In this document: piece by piece, positions 36,744 to 46,059 of the stretch | Layout: the number at the start of each line of letters is the position of its first letter | Position numbering within the stretch: position 1 is the stretch's first letter | Assembly: GCF_927798095.1 (NCBI RefSeq) | Contig: NZ_CAKMMF010000010.1 | Coordinates: 117,025 to 181,024 of the forward strand | Direction: 5' to 3' | Length of the DNA stretch: 64,000 nucleotides | DNA from: Paenibacillus plantiphilus | Lineage (GTDB): Bacteria > Bacillota > Bacilli > Paenibacillales > Paenibacillaceae | Notes under the pieces: model-generated | Database searches by the model: none | What the model was told of the DNA's origin: nothing | The model's input: the letters and a program-made list of their open reading frames with translations, nothing else | Translations under genes and position numbers: made by a program

Positions 36744-38885
36744 ATGAAGAAAAAAAATGAGTTCGAAAAAATGAAAACGCAACCAATCAAATCGGCTGAA
36801 AGCAATAAGTCACGCTATAAGGCAGCGTTGCAAGGAATGAAGGCTCTCAAGGAGATGAAGCTGGGTAATCCTATGAAATCGATTGGGATTAAATTGTTTT
36901 TAATTATTTTTTCTGCGATTCTGATTTGTGTTCTGGTTGTTGGATTGTTCTCGTATTCGACGTCGAAATCGATCATTCAGGAGAAAGTGACGGATTCGAG
37001 CTCTGTGGCAATCGCGCAGTCTGTCGGCAAGCTTGATCTTATGTTCGATAATTATGAGAATTTGACCATGCAGATGCTGGTGGATAAAAATTTGCAGGAT
37101 CAATTGCGTCTAATGAGCCGTTCGACTGATGTATATGAGAAGTTCCAAGCGAAGAAGAAGCTGAGTGATATGCTTCTGGCTTACCTGATGGGCAATGATA
37201 CAATTGCGGGAGGAAGCATCATACCCGTGAGAGAGGGAGAAACGAGTACAACATTTGGTACTACTTCGATTGATGGTGAAACCGCTCAGAAATCGGAGTG
37301 GATGAAAGAGGTTATCGCTCAGGATGGACGGATCCTATGGCTGCCAACCAAATCGAAGGGGTATAATGAATTCTCGAAAAAGCCGACATTTGCGATTGGC
37401 CGCGTTCTGAAAAATTTAACGACTGGCGATAGCAATTATGTTCTCATCATTGAAATTTATTTGGACCAGATCTCGAAGCAGCTGGCTGATGTGCAGCTTG
37501 GCGATGGCAGTAAAGTTATCATTGTGGACAGCAATAATAAAGTAATGTTCGATAATAACCATGAGAATCTGGAGAAGGATGCAGTTATCAAAATTCCAGG
37601 CGCGGCTGAGAAAGGGTCGTTCGAAGCCCTTTCGGCTGGGCAAGAGGTTCTCACCATACACAATAAATTTAAATCAGTTAATTGGCATCTGGTCGGTGAA
37701 ATTCCGGTAGACGAGCTGGTAAAGGATGCCAAAAAAATTCGGGATATGACCTATCTGATGGCTGGTATTGCAGCCGTGCTGGCTATTTTGATTGGCTTTT
37801 TCGTTATTCGAATGGTCGCGATTCCGCTTGTTAAGCTGCGCAACCTGATGAATGAAGGCGAACGCGGCAATTTGTATGTACGATCAACGGTTAGACAGAA
37901 GGATGAGATTGGTCAGCTTTCGCAAAGCTTCAATCAGATGATGGCGCAAATTACTTCACTCGTAACCCATGCCAATCAATCGGCACAGGACGTGCTTGCT
38001 ACCGCAGGCGAATTGACGGATGCTTCCAAGAAAACAGCGACGTCCGCCAAGGAAATTGCTGTGGCAACGGAAGAGATAGCGGAAGGGGCAACTAATCTTG
38101 CCGTTGAAGCCGAAAAGGGCAGCGACTTAACCAATGAAATTAGTGTGCAGATGGCGCATGTAATAAGCTCCAATGAGCATATGGGCATTGCGGCTGCAGA
38201 GGTTGAGAAAGCGAGTCAGCAGGGTACAGCTTATATGAATATTCTGATCGAGAAGACCGGTGTGACCGAAGAGATGACGCGTTCAATGGTCGATAAGGTG
38301 GATCGATTGAAGGAAAGCACGCGTTCCATTCGTAAAATTCTCGATGTGCTGGACAATATGACAAAGCAAACGAACATCCTGTCGTTGAATGCAACTATAG
38401 AGGCGGCGAGAGCAGGTACGGCGGGGAAAGGCTTTATGGTTGTCGCTGACGAAATTCGTAAGCTTGCGGATCAATCACGGCAGTCCATCGACGTTGTTGC
38501 TCGAATAACCGATGTGATCCAACAGGAAATCGATGAAACTGTTCAAGTGCTGTCGGATGCCTATCCGATATTCAAGGAGCAAATTCAATCGGTAAAAGAG
38601 GCGAATCAGATTTTCTTGACGGTACAAAACCAAATGAGTGGTTTTGTAACGAAGCTGGATTCTGTTACTGATTCAATCGGCAATCTTAATCTGTCTCAGC
38701 GCGTACTGTCGGAAGCGATGGAGAGTGTGAGCGCAGTTGCCGAGGAAGCTTCGGCAACATCCCAGGAAGTAGCTTCGCTTAGCAACGAGCAGACGAATAT
38801 TAGTGAAGGGCTCGTCGAGCTGTCCGACAAGCTCGGCGCTGTCTCAGCCGATCTTAAGGAATCATTGTCTCGCTTCCGTACATAA
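36744..38885 (+). CDS. Methyl-accepting chemotaxis protein
   Basis: About 713 residues, a transmembrane chemoreceptor. A basic cytosolic start is followed by TM1 (about residues 50-72, [20 protein letters not shown]), an extracytoplasmic ligand domain of ~260 residues of the Cache type, TM2 (about 335-358, [20 protein letters not shown]), a HAMP domain, and the long helical signalling domain with the conserved hairpin tip [22 protein letters not shown] in part, where CheA and CheW bind. Ligand unknown. ATG 36744 follows AAGGCGGG (36728-36735). Transcribed alone. Confidence 0.93.
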   Translation: MKKKNEFEKMKTQPIKSAESNKSRYKAALQGMKALKEMKLGNPMKSIGIKLFLIIFSAILICVLVVGLFSYSTSKSIIQEKVTDSSSVAIAQSVGKLDLMFDNYENLTMQMLVDKNLQDQLRLMSRSTDVYEKFQAKKKLSDMLLAYLMGNDTIAGGSIIPVREGETSTTFGTTSIDGETAQKSEWMKEVIAQDGRILWLPTKSKGYNEFSKKPTFAIGRVLKNLTTGDSNYVLIIEIYLDQISKQLADVQLGDGSKVIIVDSNNKVMFDNNHENLEKDAVIKIPGAAEKGSFEALSAGQEVLTIHNKFKSVNWHLVGEIPVDELVKDAKKIRDMTYLMAGIAAVLAILIGFFVIRMVAIPLVKLRNLMNEGERGNLYVRSTVRQKDEIGQLSQSFNQMMAQITSLVTHANQSAQDVLATAGELTDASKKTATSAKEIAVATEEIAEGATNLAVEAEKGSDLTNEISVQMAHVISSNEHMGIAAAEVEKASQQGTAYMNILIEKTGVTEEMTRSMVDKVDRLKESTRSIRKILDVLDNMTKQTNILSLNATIEAARAGTAGKGFMVVADEIRKLADQSRQSIDVVARITDVIQQEIDETVQVLSDAYPIFKEQIQSVKEANQIFLTVQNQMSGFVTKLDSVTDSIGNLNLSQRVLSEAMESVSAVAEEASATSQEVASLSNEQTNISEGLVELSDKLGAVSADLKESLSRFRT

Positions 38886-39105
38886 AGGGAGGATTTGGGC
38901 CTCCGATCGCTGTTGTTCCTGTGAAAGGAGGATTTGGGCTTCCGATCGCTGTTGTTCCTGGATTTCTTGATTTAATAACCGATGTCTCGGTTGAAATCCA
39001 GGAACAAAGGCGAACGCTTGCGCTTCTCCAACTCCAAACCTCCCCACCTAAATAAGATCAAACCCAAGATCAAACCCAAGATCAAAAGCAACATTAGATC
39101 AAAGC
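38884..39105. repeat. Intergenic direct and inverted repeats
   Basis: A 39-base unit (GGATTTGGGC-TCCGATCGCTG-TTGTTCCTG in short parts) occurs twice, starting near 38891 and 38930. TTGTTCCTGGATTTC (about 38953-38967) and its inverse GAAATCCAGGAACAA (about 38992-39006) form arms of a large hairpin. Next come two and a half copies of AAGATCAAACCC (about 39054-39089). No gene is seen here. Confidence 0.6.
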
Positions 39106-39170
39106 AAAAATCGTTCCTTGCAACGAATGAGGAGTAGCAACTCCCATTCTAGCAAGGAACGATTTTTTTT
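39106..39170. terminator. Bidirectional terminator between the chemoreceptor and yugP genes
   Basis: AAAAATCGTTCCTTGC (39106-39121) pairs with GCAAGGAACGATTTTT (39152-39167), with an inner GAATGAGGAG/CTCCCATTC hairpin. A and T runs flank both sides. Confidence 0.88.
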
Positions 39171-39205
39171 GATGGTTTAGTCATTGTATTGGTTGTAATT
39201 CATTG

Positions 39206-39886
39206 TTAGTTGCGGTTGGATGTGAAGATCATAATGTACTTGACCAGTGTGAGCAGGGAGATTAGCGCTGCTGCCACGTAGGTAAGTGCTGCCGCGTTGA
39301 GCACTTTGGCTACGCCGCGCTCTTCTTCGTTGCGGATAAAACCCTCTGCAACCATCAGCTCTCGTGCTCTGCTGCTGGCATTGAATTCGACAGGCAAGGT
39401 CACAAGCTGGAACGCAACCGCTGCGGAGAAGAATATGATTCCTATGCCAATCAAATTCAAGGAGCTGAACAGGAAACCCGCGATCAACAGGAAGGGAGCC
39501 GCCCCTGATGCGAACCGAACGACTGGAAACATTCGATGGCGCAATGTCAGCATCGGGTAGTGCTGCTGATGCTGTATGGCATGCCCAACCTCGTGGCACG
39601 CAACGGAGATGGCCGAGATCGAGCTCTCGTAATAAACAGGCTCGGATAATCTTACTATTCTCTGTGTGGGATCGTAATGGTCAGAGAGCTTGCCTGGTAC
39701 TGGCTCGACAGGAACGTCATGCAGTCCGTTATTGTCGAGCAGCCTTCTGGCTGCTTCGTAGCCTGTCAATCCGCTCATGCTTTTTACTTCCGACCATCGG
39801 TTAAAGGTGCCGCTGACCCGGAATTGAGCCCAGAGGGAAAGAATAAAGGCTATTATAATCAGAATGTCCATAGGATGAAAGAACAT
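39206..39886 (-). CDS. yugP: Zinc metallopeptidase, YugP family
   Basis: 226 residues, integral membrane protein. An N-terminal membrane segment (MDILIIIAFILSLWAQFRV) is followed by a soluble part with the zinc site HEVGH (about residue 97) within VACHEVGHAIQHQQ. Two or more hydrophobic segments follow (APFLLIAGFLFSSLNLIGIGIIFF; LTYVAAALISLLTLVKYIM) and the SSRARELMVAEGF motif. Substrates of this family are little known. ATG at 39886 is chosen because GGAGG lies 7-8 bases before it. The MerR gene upstream (minus strand) is 51 bases away, so they may be co-transcribed. Confidence 0.92.
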   Translation of the reverse strand: MFFHPMDILIIIAFILSLWAQFRVSGTFNRWSEVKSMSGLTGYEAARRLLDNNGLHDVPVEPVPGKLSDHYDPTQRIVRLSEPVYYESSISAISVACHEVGHAIQHQQHYPMLTLRHRMFPVVRFASGAAPFLLIAGFLFSSLNLIGIGIIFFSAAVAFQLVTLPVEFNASSRARELMVAEGFIRNEEERGVAKVLNAAALTYVAAALISLLTLVKYIMIFTSNRN

Positions 39887-39937
39887 GGTGGTTTCCTCCA
39901 TTTCTATTGCTGTTATTCTGTGTTGCATAATGGATGA

Positions 39938-40384
39938 CTACATTAGACCGCTCTTGTTCATTAAAAGCATTAACGCCTCGACACAAGCCGCAGATTGAGG
40001 CACGATTCGCTTGAACAGCTTCTGAGCCTGCTTGGGCTTGAGCTGGTTAATAACCGGTTCAAGCTCCTGTACCTCGCGCTGAAGCCGTTCCAGCTGCAGC
40101 TGAAGGTCGGTGAGCTTGCTTGATACCTCTTCTTCGGCCGAAATCTTGCGCCAATCCTTCAGGCTCGCTCTGATTTCATCGAGTGTATATTTGTCTTTCT
40201 TTAATTGATCGATACGCTTGAGGCGAAGCAAGGTGTCATCACTGTATAGGCGGTAATTTTTGGCTGAGCGACGTTCTGGTTCAATTAACCCCATAGATGT
40301 ATAGAAATCAATTGTGCGCGGGCTGATGTCTGCTATCTTGGCGAGTTCTCCAATTCGATACAATGGTTTGTTTGCCAACGTCAT
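39938..40384 (-). CDS. MerR family transcriptional regulator
   Basis: 148 residues. The N-terminal winged helix reads YRIGELAKIADISPRTIDFYTSMGLIEPERRS in short parts, then NYRLYSDDTLLRLKRIDQLK, and a coiled coil of about 50 residues (LTDLQLQLERLQREVQELEPVINQL in part). No metal-binding cysteine pair; a single Cys lies near the end (AACVEAL), so a metal sensor is not evident. Start codon uncertain: GTG/ATG at 40387/40384 overlap the ribosome site AGAAGGTG, and TTG 40378 is also possible. Possibly controls itself and the membrane protease downstream. Confidence 0.87.
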   Translation of the reverse strand: MTLANKPLYRIGELAKIADISPRTIDFYTSMGLIEPERRSAKNYRLYSDDTLLRLKRIDQLKKDKYTLDEIRASLKDWRKISAEEEVSSKLTDLQLQLERLQREVQELEPVINQLKPKQAQKLFKRIVPQSAACVEALMLLMNKSGLM

Positions 40385-40692
40385 CACCTTCTTTCGTTAC
40401 ATTCATACGGTTCGTTGATCACCTTATCTTATGATACCGAACTCTGAACCATACAGTCAAACGTTATACTTCTATTCGAAGAATATGTAACAAAGCTGAC
40501 ATACATTTCAGTAAACCATATGAGGCGCTGTTTAAACACGGTACGACGATGTAACCGGATCTCAATTGGCGAAAGGCGAAGGATCGTGTGAGAAAAAGAG
40601 GAAATTTTGTTCCAAACACGCCAAAAACTTAACATTCGACTGCATTTTCAAAGCTAATGTTAGATATTTTTATTGAAATCATAAAAACTGTA

Positions 40693-40721
40693 TTGTCAAA
40701 CTGAGCACTTCTGACTATAAT
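40693..40721 (+). promoter_or_regulatory. Sigma-A promoter of amtB
   Basis: TTGTCA (40693-40698), 17-base spacer, TATAAT (40716-40721), an almost ideal promoter. Upstream, 40385-40692 holds an inverted pair TAACATT/AATGTTA (about 40629 and 40654) but no gene. Confidence 0.82.
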
Positions 40722-40742
40722 GACATTAAGCCTTTCATATCA

Positions 40743-40759
40743 TGTGAATAAAGATAACA
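40743..40759 (+). promoter_or_regulatory. GlnR/TnrA-type operator before amtB
   Basis: TGTGA-ATAAAGA-TAACA matches the Bacillales nitrogen-control consensus TGTNA-N7-TNACA exactly. It lies about 20-40 bases downstream of the -10 hexamer, a position that suits repression, so amtB is likely shut when nitrogen is plentiful. Confidence 0.7.
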
Positions 40760-40776
40760 TTTAGGGAGTGGTCATT

Positions 40777-42153
40777 GTGGTCAAGAAAGTAGCAGTAGCT
40801 TTAGGTGTTCTATCTCTGGTGTTCCCGACAATGGCTTTTGCGGCGGATGAAGCATCCTCTCAAATGCTTAATATGGGGTTGAATACACTATGGATCCTCA
40901 TCGCAGCAATTCTCGTCATTTTAATGCAAGGCGGCTTTATCCTTCTCGAAGCTGGATCGACACGAATGAAAAATGCGGGTCACGTAGCTGGTAAGACGAT
41001 CTTCACAATAGGACTTTGTTCCCTCGTTTATTGGGCTGTTGGATACGGCATTACATTTGGTACGGATAATGTCGAGAATGAAACGTTAAGCAATATTATT
41101 GGTTGGGGCAGCTTTTTCTTTGATCCTTCCATTGCTGGAGATCCACTGAATGAGAATTATCCGACATCGGTATTCTTCTTGTTCCAATTAGCTTTTGCAG
41201 CGATTTCGTTGTCGATTGCATGGGGTGGATTCGCGGAACGCGCGAAATTGTCCTCCTACCTGGTATTTACGGTATTGTTCGTAGCTGTTATCTATCCGGT
41301 TGTTGCTCACTGGATCTGGGGCGGCGGCTGGCTGGCTCAAGACGGAGCACAAGACTATGCAGGCTCGACTGTAGTTCACTTAACGGGTGCGCTTGCCGCT
41401 TTCGCAGCGACAGTATTGTTGAAGCCTCGTATCGGCAAGTTCAACAAGGATGGGTCCGCGAATGAGATTCTTGGACACAACCAGGTATACAGCGCTTTGT
41501 CTGTACTTCTTCTGTGGGTCGGCTGGTTCGGCTTCAATGCAGGCTCAGCAGTATCAGTCGGTGACGGTTTCTTCGCATACGTAGCATTCAATACACAATT
41601 GGGAGCTGCAGCGGGTGCGGTAGCAGCATTATTGATCTCATGGCTTATCACAGGAAAAGCCGATATAACGACAACGTTGAACGGTGCGCTTGCCGGTCTG
41701 GTCGCAATTACCGCATCCTGTGCCTTCGTTGATCCTTGGGCAGCTGTAGTAATCGGTCTTGTCGCTGGTGTGCTTGTATTCTTCAGTGTGAAATTTTTCG
41801 AGAAAATTAAAGTGGACGATCCAATTTACGCGCTTTCCGTTCACGGTATGGCTGGTATATGGGGTACGCTCGCTAACGGTATCTTCGCAACACAAGTTCT
41901 GGCTGACAAGGTCGGTGTTGGTCAAGGTGGTTTGATCGATACAGGCAGCTGGCATCAGCTGTGGGTGCAATTCGAATCCGTCGTTGTCGTTGGCGCATAC
42001 GTACTGGGCGCTTCATTCTTGATCCTTGGCGTGATGAAGATGGTAATGGGATTCCGTGTAACGGAAGAGCAAGAAATTATCGGTCTGGATCTTTCCGAGC
42101 ATGGTACTTACGGCTACCCTGAGCAAATGAAAAAAGCGCAACAAAATCTGTAA
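40777..42153 (+). CDS. amtB: Ammonium transporter
   Basis: About 458 residues. A signal peptide (KKVAVALGVLSLVFPTMAFA, cut before ADEA) precedes 11 predicted membrane helices. Family marks are MQGGFILLEAGSTRMKN, the first pore histidine in VVHLTGALAAF, and the second in SVHGMAGIWGTLANG. It conducts ammonium across the cytoplasmic membrane. GTG 40777 lies 8 bases after AGGGAG (40763-40768); the long frame opens at GTG 40768 inside that site. No glnK (PII) gene follows; instead come a DUF294 nucleotidyltransferase and an exonuclease with no terminator between. Confidence 0.95.
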   Translation: MVKKVAVALGVLSLVFPTMAFAADEASSQMLNMGLNTLWILIAAILVILMQGGFILLEAGSTRMKNAGHVAGKTIFTIGLCSLVYWAVGYGITFGTDNVENETLSNIIGWGSFFFDPSIAGDPLNENYPTSVFFLFQLAFAAISLSIAWGGFAERAKLSSYLVFTVLFVAVIYPVVAHWIWGGGWLAQDGAQDYAGSTVVHLTGALAAFAATVLLKPRIGKFNKDGSANEILGHNQVYSALSVLLLWVGWFGFNAGSAVSVGDGFFAYVAFNTQLGAAAGAVAALLISWLITGKADITTTLNGALAGLVAITASCAFVDPWAAVVIGLVAGVLVFFSVKFFEKIKVDDPIYALSVHGMAGIWGTLANGIFATQVLADKVGVGQGGLIDTGSWHQLWVQFESVVVVGAYVLGASFLILGVMKMVMGFRVTEEQEIIGLDLSEHGTYGYPEQMKKAQQNL

Positions 42154-42197
42154 TTGGCAATCTGACATCATCATCATGATTGAGAGGAGAAAGCCCC

Positions 42198-43265
42198 ATG
42201 AGTGATCCGGGTGGCGCGCAGCTCCTGTCGCGAATCGGCTCGGCCGATGATATCGCAGCACTGCGCAGCTTGCGGGATGAAGTCCACGAGCAAATGGAAG
42301 CTCTTCTCTCTGAACAACCGGTTGAACAATTTTATGCGATTCTGAACGAGGCGCATGACGCTCTAATTAAGCGGACGATTGCCCTCGCGGAAGCTGATCT
42401 GGCACGGATGGGGAATTCTCCACCCGTGCCTTACGCATATTTATTGTTCGGGAGCGGCGGAAGAGAAGAGCAGACATTATCAAGCGATCAGGACAGTGGA
42501 TTAATATATGATGATCCGGATGACGAGGCTGAACGGGAAACCGCACGGCAATATTTTGCAGATTTGACCCAATTAATTGTAGAAACGCTGCAGCAGGTGG
42601 GCTATCCTCCCTGTGAAGGCAATGTTATTAGCACGAATCCGGATTGGTGCTTGTCCCTGTCCGACTGGGACAACAAGCTGAACGGTTGGTTCGAGGAGCC
42701 GGATTGGGAGCGTGTGAGGTATTTGCTTATTGTGGCAGACAGCCGCTCCATCTATGGTGAAGATGAGCTGTTGGAGAAGCTCAAGGGTCTCTTCTTCTCC
42801 GACATGCTGGAAAATCCGGTTATCGTGCGTCACATGTTGAACAATACGATGCGTCACAAAGTGCTTGTCGGTGTATTCGGACAATTGCTCAGAGAGCGTT
42901 ACGGTGAGGATGCAGGCAGCCTGGATGTGAAATACGGCGCGTATATTCCGATGGTAAACGCGATTCGCATGATGAGTATACGAGCAGGCTTGAGGGAAAC
43001 ATCGACGCTTGCCCGCATACATAGCCTTCATCTCATGGGCAAGCTGTCTGCTGATGATGCTTCAGCCTATACCGAGGCCTTTCGCTTGTTCATGCGACTG
43101 CGATTGATGGCGACAGAGCGTAGTTTGGATGGCATGTATATGAATAATGGCAAGCTGTCGAGCCGGAAGCTTACGAAGGAGCTGACTGATCAGCTCAAGA
43201 CAGGGCTGCGAATCGGCAAGAAGCTGCAGCGGCGTGTATTCAGACAAATGAATGGCATGTTTTAG
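42198..43265 (+). CDS. DUF294 nucleotidyltransferase-like protein
   Basis: 355 residues. The nucleotidyltransferase signature GSGGREEQTLSSDQDSGLI lies at about residues 83-101, in a domain related to the N-terminal part of GlnD. The C-terminal half (LAEMLNN... type helices; HMLNNTMRHKVLVGVFGQLLRE, SIRAGLRETSTLARIHSL in part) fits DUF294_C. Other bacteria often have CBS and cyclic-nucleotide domains in front; here they are missing. The substrate is unknown. Its position behind amtB raises the possibility that it modifies a nitrogen-control protein. ATG 42198 follows GAGGAGAAAG (42184-42193). Confidence 0.85.
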   Translation: MSDPGGAQLLSRIGSADDIAALRSLRDEVHEQMEALLSEQPVEQFYAILNEAHDALIKRTIALAEADLARMGNSPPVPYAYLLFGSGGREEQTLSSDQDSGLIYDDPDDEAERETARQYFADLTQLIVETLQQVGYPPCEGNVISTNPDWCLSLSDWDNKLNGWFEEPDWERVRYLLIVADSRSIYGEDELLEKLKGLFFSDMLENPVIVRHMLNNTMRHKVLVGVFGQLLRERYGEDAGSLDVKYGAYIPMVNAIRMMSIRAGLRETSTLARIHSLHLMGKLSADDASAYTEAFRLFMRLRLMATERSLDGMYMNNGKLSSRKLTKELTDQLKTGLRIGKKLQRRVFRQMNGMF

Positions 43266-43284
43266 GTAAGGCGGAGGGATAAGC

Positions 43285-44019
43285 ATGAAGGAGCAAAAAG
43301 GCGTCGGTCGAATGTGGCATTTGTATAAAATGGGCGGTATTACACCTGCTATCGCTTCGATGCTGGGTGCTCAGAACGCCCAGCAGATGGCTTTCATTCG
43401 CTCGATGTCCAAGGGACAGCGCAAGGAATCCATTATGGATCAGCCGTTGCGCGACATAGAGGTCGTTGTGTTCGATTTGGAGACGACGGGGTTCTACCCC
43501 AATAATGGAGATGAAATATTATCTGTAGGCGCTGTGACAATGAAGGGCGAGACATTCATTGAGAACCGTTCGTTCTACAGCTTGGTGAATCCGAAGCGCA
43601 AGGTTCCCAAGCATATTGCAGAGCTAACCGGCATTACGAATGATTTGGTAGCTGATGCCCCGGATTTGATGCAGGTGCTGCATGATTTTATGGAATTCGT
43701 CGGCAAAAGGATGCTTATCGCACATGCAAGCAGTCACGATAAGCAGTTTCTTGATGCTGCACTGTGGCGGACCTCCAAAGTCAATCTCACTCACCGGGTT
43801 CTGGACACGATGATGGTAGCCAAATGGCTGGAGCCCGGGCGCGACAGCTACAGTCTTGATGATCTCTTGGTTGACAATGGTATCGAAATAACGGAGCGTC
43901 ACCATGCGCTAGAGGACTCCGTTATGACTGCCCAATTATGGCAACAGTATTTGAGGCGAATAACGGCTCGCAATGTTGTGACGCTTGGTGATTTATATGC
44001 TTACTTGAGCAAGCACTAA
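43285..44019 (+). CDS. DnaQ-like 3'-5' exonuclease
   Basis: 244 residues. An N-terminal extension of ~60 residues precedes the DEDDh exonuclease domain: VFDLETTGFYPNNGDEILSVGAV in short parts holds the Asp-x-Glu pair, LIAHASSHDKQFLDAALW the second Asp motif, and HHALEDSVMTAQLW the final His...Asp. It resembles DNA polymerase III epsilon or PolC-type proofreading domains, but stands alone. Pairing with DUF294 proteins is seen in other bacteria too. ATG 43285 after GGAGGG. Its 3' end overlaps the converging JAB gene by 27 bases. Confidence 0.88.
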   Translation: MKEQKGVGRMWHLYKMGGITPAIASMLGAQNAQQMAFIRSMSKGQRKESIMDQPLRDIEVVVFDLETTGFYPNNGDEILSVGAVTMKGETFIENRSFYSLVNPKRKVPKHIAELTGITNDLVADAPDLMQVLHDFMEFVGKRMLIAHASSHDKQFLDAALWRTSKVNLTHRVLDTMMVAKWLEPGRDSYSLDDLLVDNGIEITERHHALEDSVMTAQLWQQYLRRITARNVVTLGDLYAYLSKH

Positions 44020-44544
44020 TGGTTCGAAGGAGCTAGTGTCCTGATTGAATAGATAGGGCTGAACAACAGGGATATGGGGATTGTTTAGCGATATGATCCA
44101 ATAGGAAGCAGCCGTGCTATATTGTATGCCGGTATAATCTGCTGCTGATGGTATTGGAAGGGAACCGGGATGACTATGGTAGAAGCCGACAAGCGATTGT
44201 CGGTTTTTTTGTATGGCATAATACGTGCTGATCCAGTCCTGCGGATGGAATAGGAAGCAGCGGGCGGAATCCGCCGCTGCGTTGCGGATCGGATAAATCG
44301 TGTTCACTTGAACAATTGAGTTGCCTTGTGAAGTGTGCTCGCTATTATTGCCAGGATTAATATGGTGTGCATGCTGTTCAGCGTATGCGAGTACGCCGCA
44401 TGCCTCGTTTGGATATGCGGCCCTGCAAGCAGCTATTAGCTGGCTTCTGGCTTGCTCCGTTATCGCAGCGCCGGTTGCCTGAGCTGTGGCTGACTGGCGA
44501 TATAAATCCGCTGTATTTTCGCGTGTCCATTGATTTATTTTCAT
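43993..44544 (-). CDS. JAB/MPN domain metalloprotease-like protein
   Basis: About 183 residues. ACRAAYPNEACGVL carries the JAB glutamate, and GFYHSHPGSLPIPSAADY the HxHP...SxxD zinc motif, both complete, so it may cleave isopeptide or amide bonds like Mec+ and related enzymes. The first 40 residues are a Gln/Thr/Ala-rich lead. The start is unsure: ATG 44544 (MKINQW) is chosen; ATG 44577 extends it by 11 residues. No sulfur-carrier gene is nearby. Confidence 0.82.
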   Translation of the reverse strand: MKINQWTRENTADLYRQSATAQATGAAITEQARSQLIAACRAAYPNEACGVLAYAEQHAHHINPGNNSEHTSQGNSIVQVNTIYPIRNAAADSARCFLFHPQDWISTYYAIQKNRQSLVGFYHSHPGSLPIPSAADYTGIQYSTAASYWIISLNNPHIPVVQPYLFNQDTSSFEPLVLAQVSI

Positions 44545-44621
44545 ATAGGCCCTTATCCTATCCTGAGATAGACCCATTATAGCGTATGCCTGATCGTCAT
44601 GAAAGCTCTAGGGGCAGGAGG

Positions 44622-45929
44622 CTAGCCTTTCACCTTGCTCGGAGGATGCACGAATCCCGCGATCAGACAAAGTCCAACTACGGATAAAATGGCCACTACA
44701 CTATATAGCAAGGTGTCAGATCTGGCTGCCAGCATCCCAAATAACGGAGGGCCAAGAGCTACGCCGAAAAATCGGAGGCTGCTGTACAGGGATGTGATCA
44801 TGCCCCGATGGGATCGATCGACAGCATTGGTGATCAGGGTGTTCAAGCATGGGAGCAGCAGGCCAGTGCCAACACTGCTTAAGAAGGCAAAGGCAATAAG
44901 CGCGTACAAATTACGATGCATAAAAGCGGCTGCAGTCAATGAACAAGCCATAATAGCAAGCCCGATCAGCATAAGACGGCGCATTAAATGCCCATTGCTT
45001 TTGATGCTGTGGCCAGTCGAATAAGCGGTAATGACAAGACCAAGGAGCGGAATCGCCAAGACGCCGCCTTTGGCAACCCCGTCTATAAGATGGGGAGGCT
45101 TCTCCAATACATCGGACAGGCGGAACAATACGCCAAACAGTATGAACAAGCCGAGAGAGCCCGAAGTGAAGGCGGATAAGAGAAAGGCTCCTTTTGACCG
45201 AAACAGCTGAACAATGTCTGCGGTATATTGTTTAATGGTTGAGCTTTCTTTGTCAGAGGAAGGTTCCTTAATAAGTAGAAGCATTGCGAAAAAGGAGGCT
45301 GCGCAGAACAATGGAAAAGCGAATAAAGGGGCGTACCATGCGAGCAATGCTAATAATGAGCCGAGTATCGGGCTGATGACCTTGCCTGCTCCATTGGATG
45401 CCTCAATAAGCCCCAGAGCTTCGCTTTCCTCGCCATCCTTGTACATATCGCCTACAAGCGCCATTGCGATTGGTGCTGTGCCCGCTGCGCCGATACCTTG
45501 TACAGCGCGGGAGATAATGAGCATCGTATACGAGCCCATTACGGCGGCGATTCCAGCGGCAATACCGGCTATGCCATAGAGAGCCAATGAAGGGAGTATG
45601 ACTGCCTTGCGTGAGAAGCGGTCAGAGAGATAACCAGCGATTGGGATGACGATTGCGGCAGCGATGGAGAATAACGTGATCACCATGCTTGCTTGCAGAG
45701 TAGAGATGCTGAGCTTTCGTTCCATATCCGGCAATATGGGCACGAGCATGGAATTGCCTAGAACAAGTACGAGCGGAACTGTTGACAGGGCGAGATACTG
45801 CAGCCATTTGGTGCTGCTTTTGGCCGCAGGCTGCTTCGAGTTTTTAGAGGATGAAGATAGCTGCTGAGATTGATGGTTGCTCGACTGATTTCCATTTCCT
45901 GACCAGCGAGTTTTTGTTTTCGTACTCAT
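44622..45929 (-). CDS. MFS family multidrug-type exporter
   Basis: About 435 residues with 12 hydrophobic segments after a Ser/Gln/Lys-rich cytosolic lead of ~40 residues. The start of the fold reads LVLGNSMLVPILPDMERKL, and the loop between helices 2 and 3 has the MFS motif GYLSDRFSRKAVILP. Motif RAVQGIGAAGTAPIAMALVGDMY marks helix 5. It resembles drug or siderophore exporters of the DHA1 group; substrate unknown. ATG 45929 follows GGGAGCG; the upstream ATG 45947 lacks a ribosome site. Divergent from the ResA-like gene. Confidence 0.88.
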   Translation of the reverse strand: MSTKTKTRWSGNGNQSSNHQSQQLSSSSKNSKQPAAKSSTKWLQYLALSTVPLVLVLGNSMLVPILPDMERKLSISTLQASMVITLFSIAAAIVIPIAGYLSDRFSRKAVILPSLALYGIAGIAAGIAAVMGSYTMLIISRAVQGIGAAGTAPIAMALVGDMYKDGEESEALGLIEASNGAGKVISPILGSLLALLAWYAPLFAFPLFCAASFFAMLLLIKEPSSDKESSTIKQYTADIVQLFRSKGAFLLSAFTSGSLGLFILFGVLFRLSDVLEKPPHLIDGVAKGGVLAIPLLGLVITAYSTGHSIKSNGHLMRRLMLIGLAIMACSLTAAAFMHRNLYALIAFAFLSSVGTGLLLPCLNTLITNAVDRSHRGMITSLYSSLRFFGVALGPPLFGMLAARSDTLLYSVVAILSVVGLCLIAGFVHPPSKVKG

Positions 45930-46059
45930 CTTTTTCTGCGCTCCCATGAATTAACGATTGTGAGTAGTAATATACCCTCCGACTTGAGCTTCCATTCGTG
46001 GTCATGGTAACATAGGTAGGTGTAGTTAGAAGAACAACAAGAGGGAAAGAAGGCATGGT

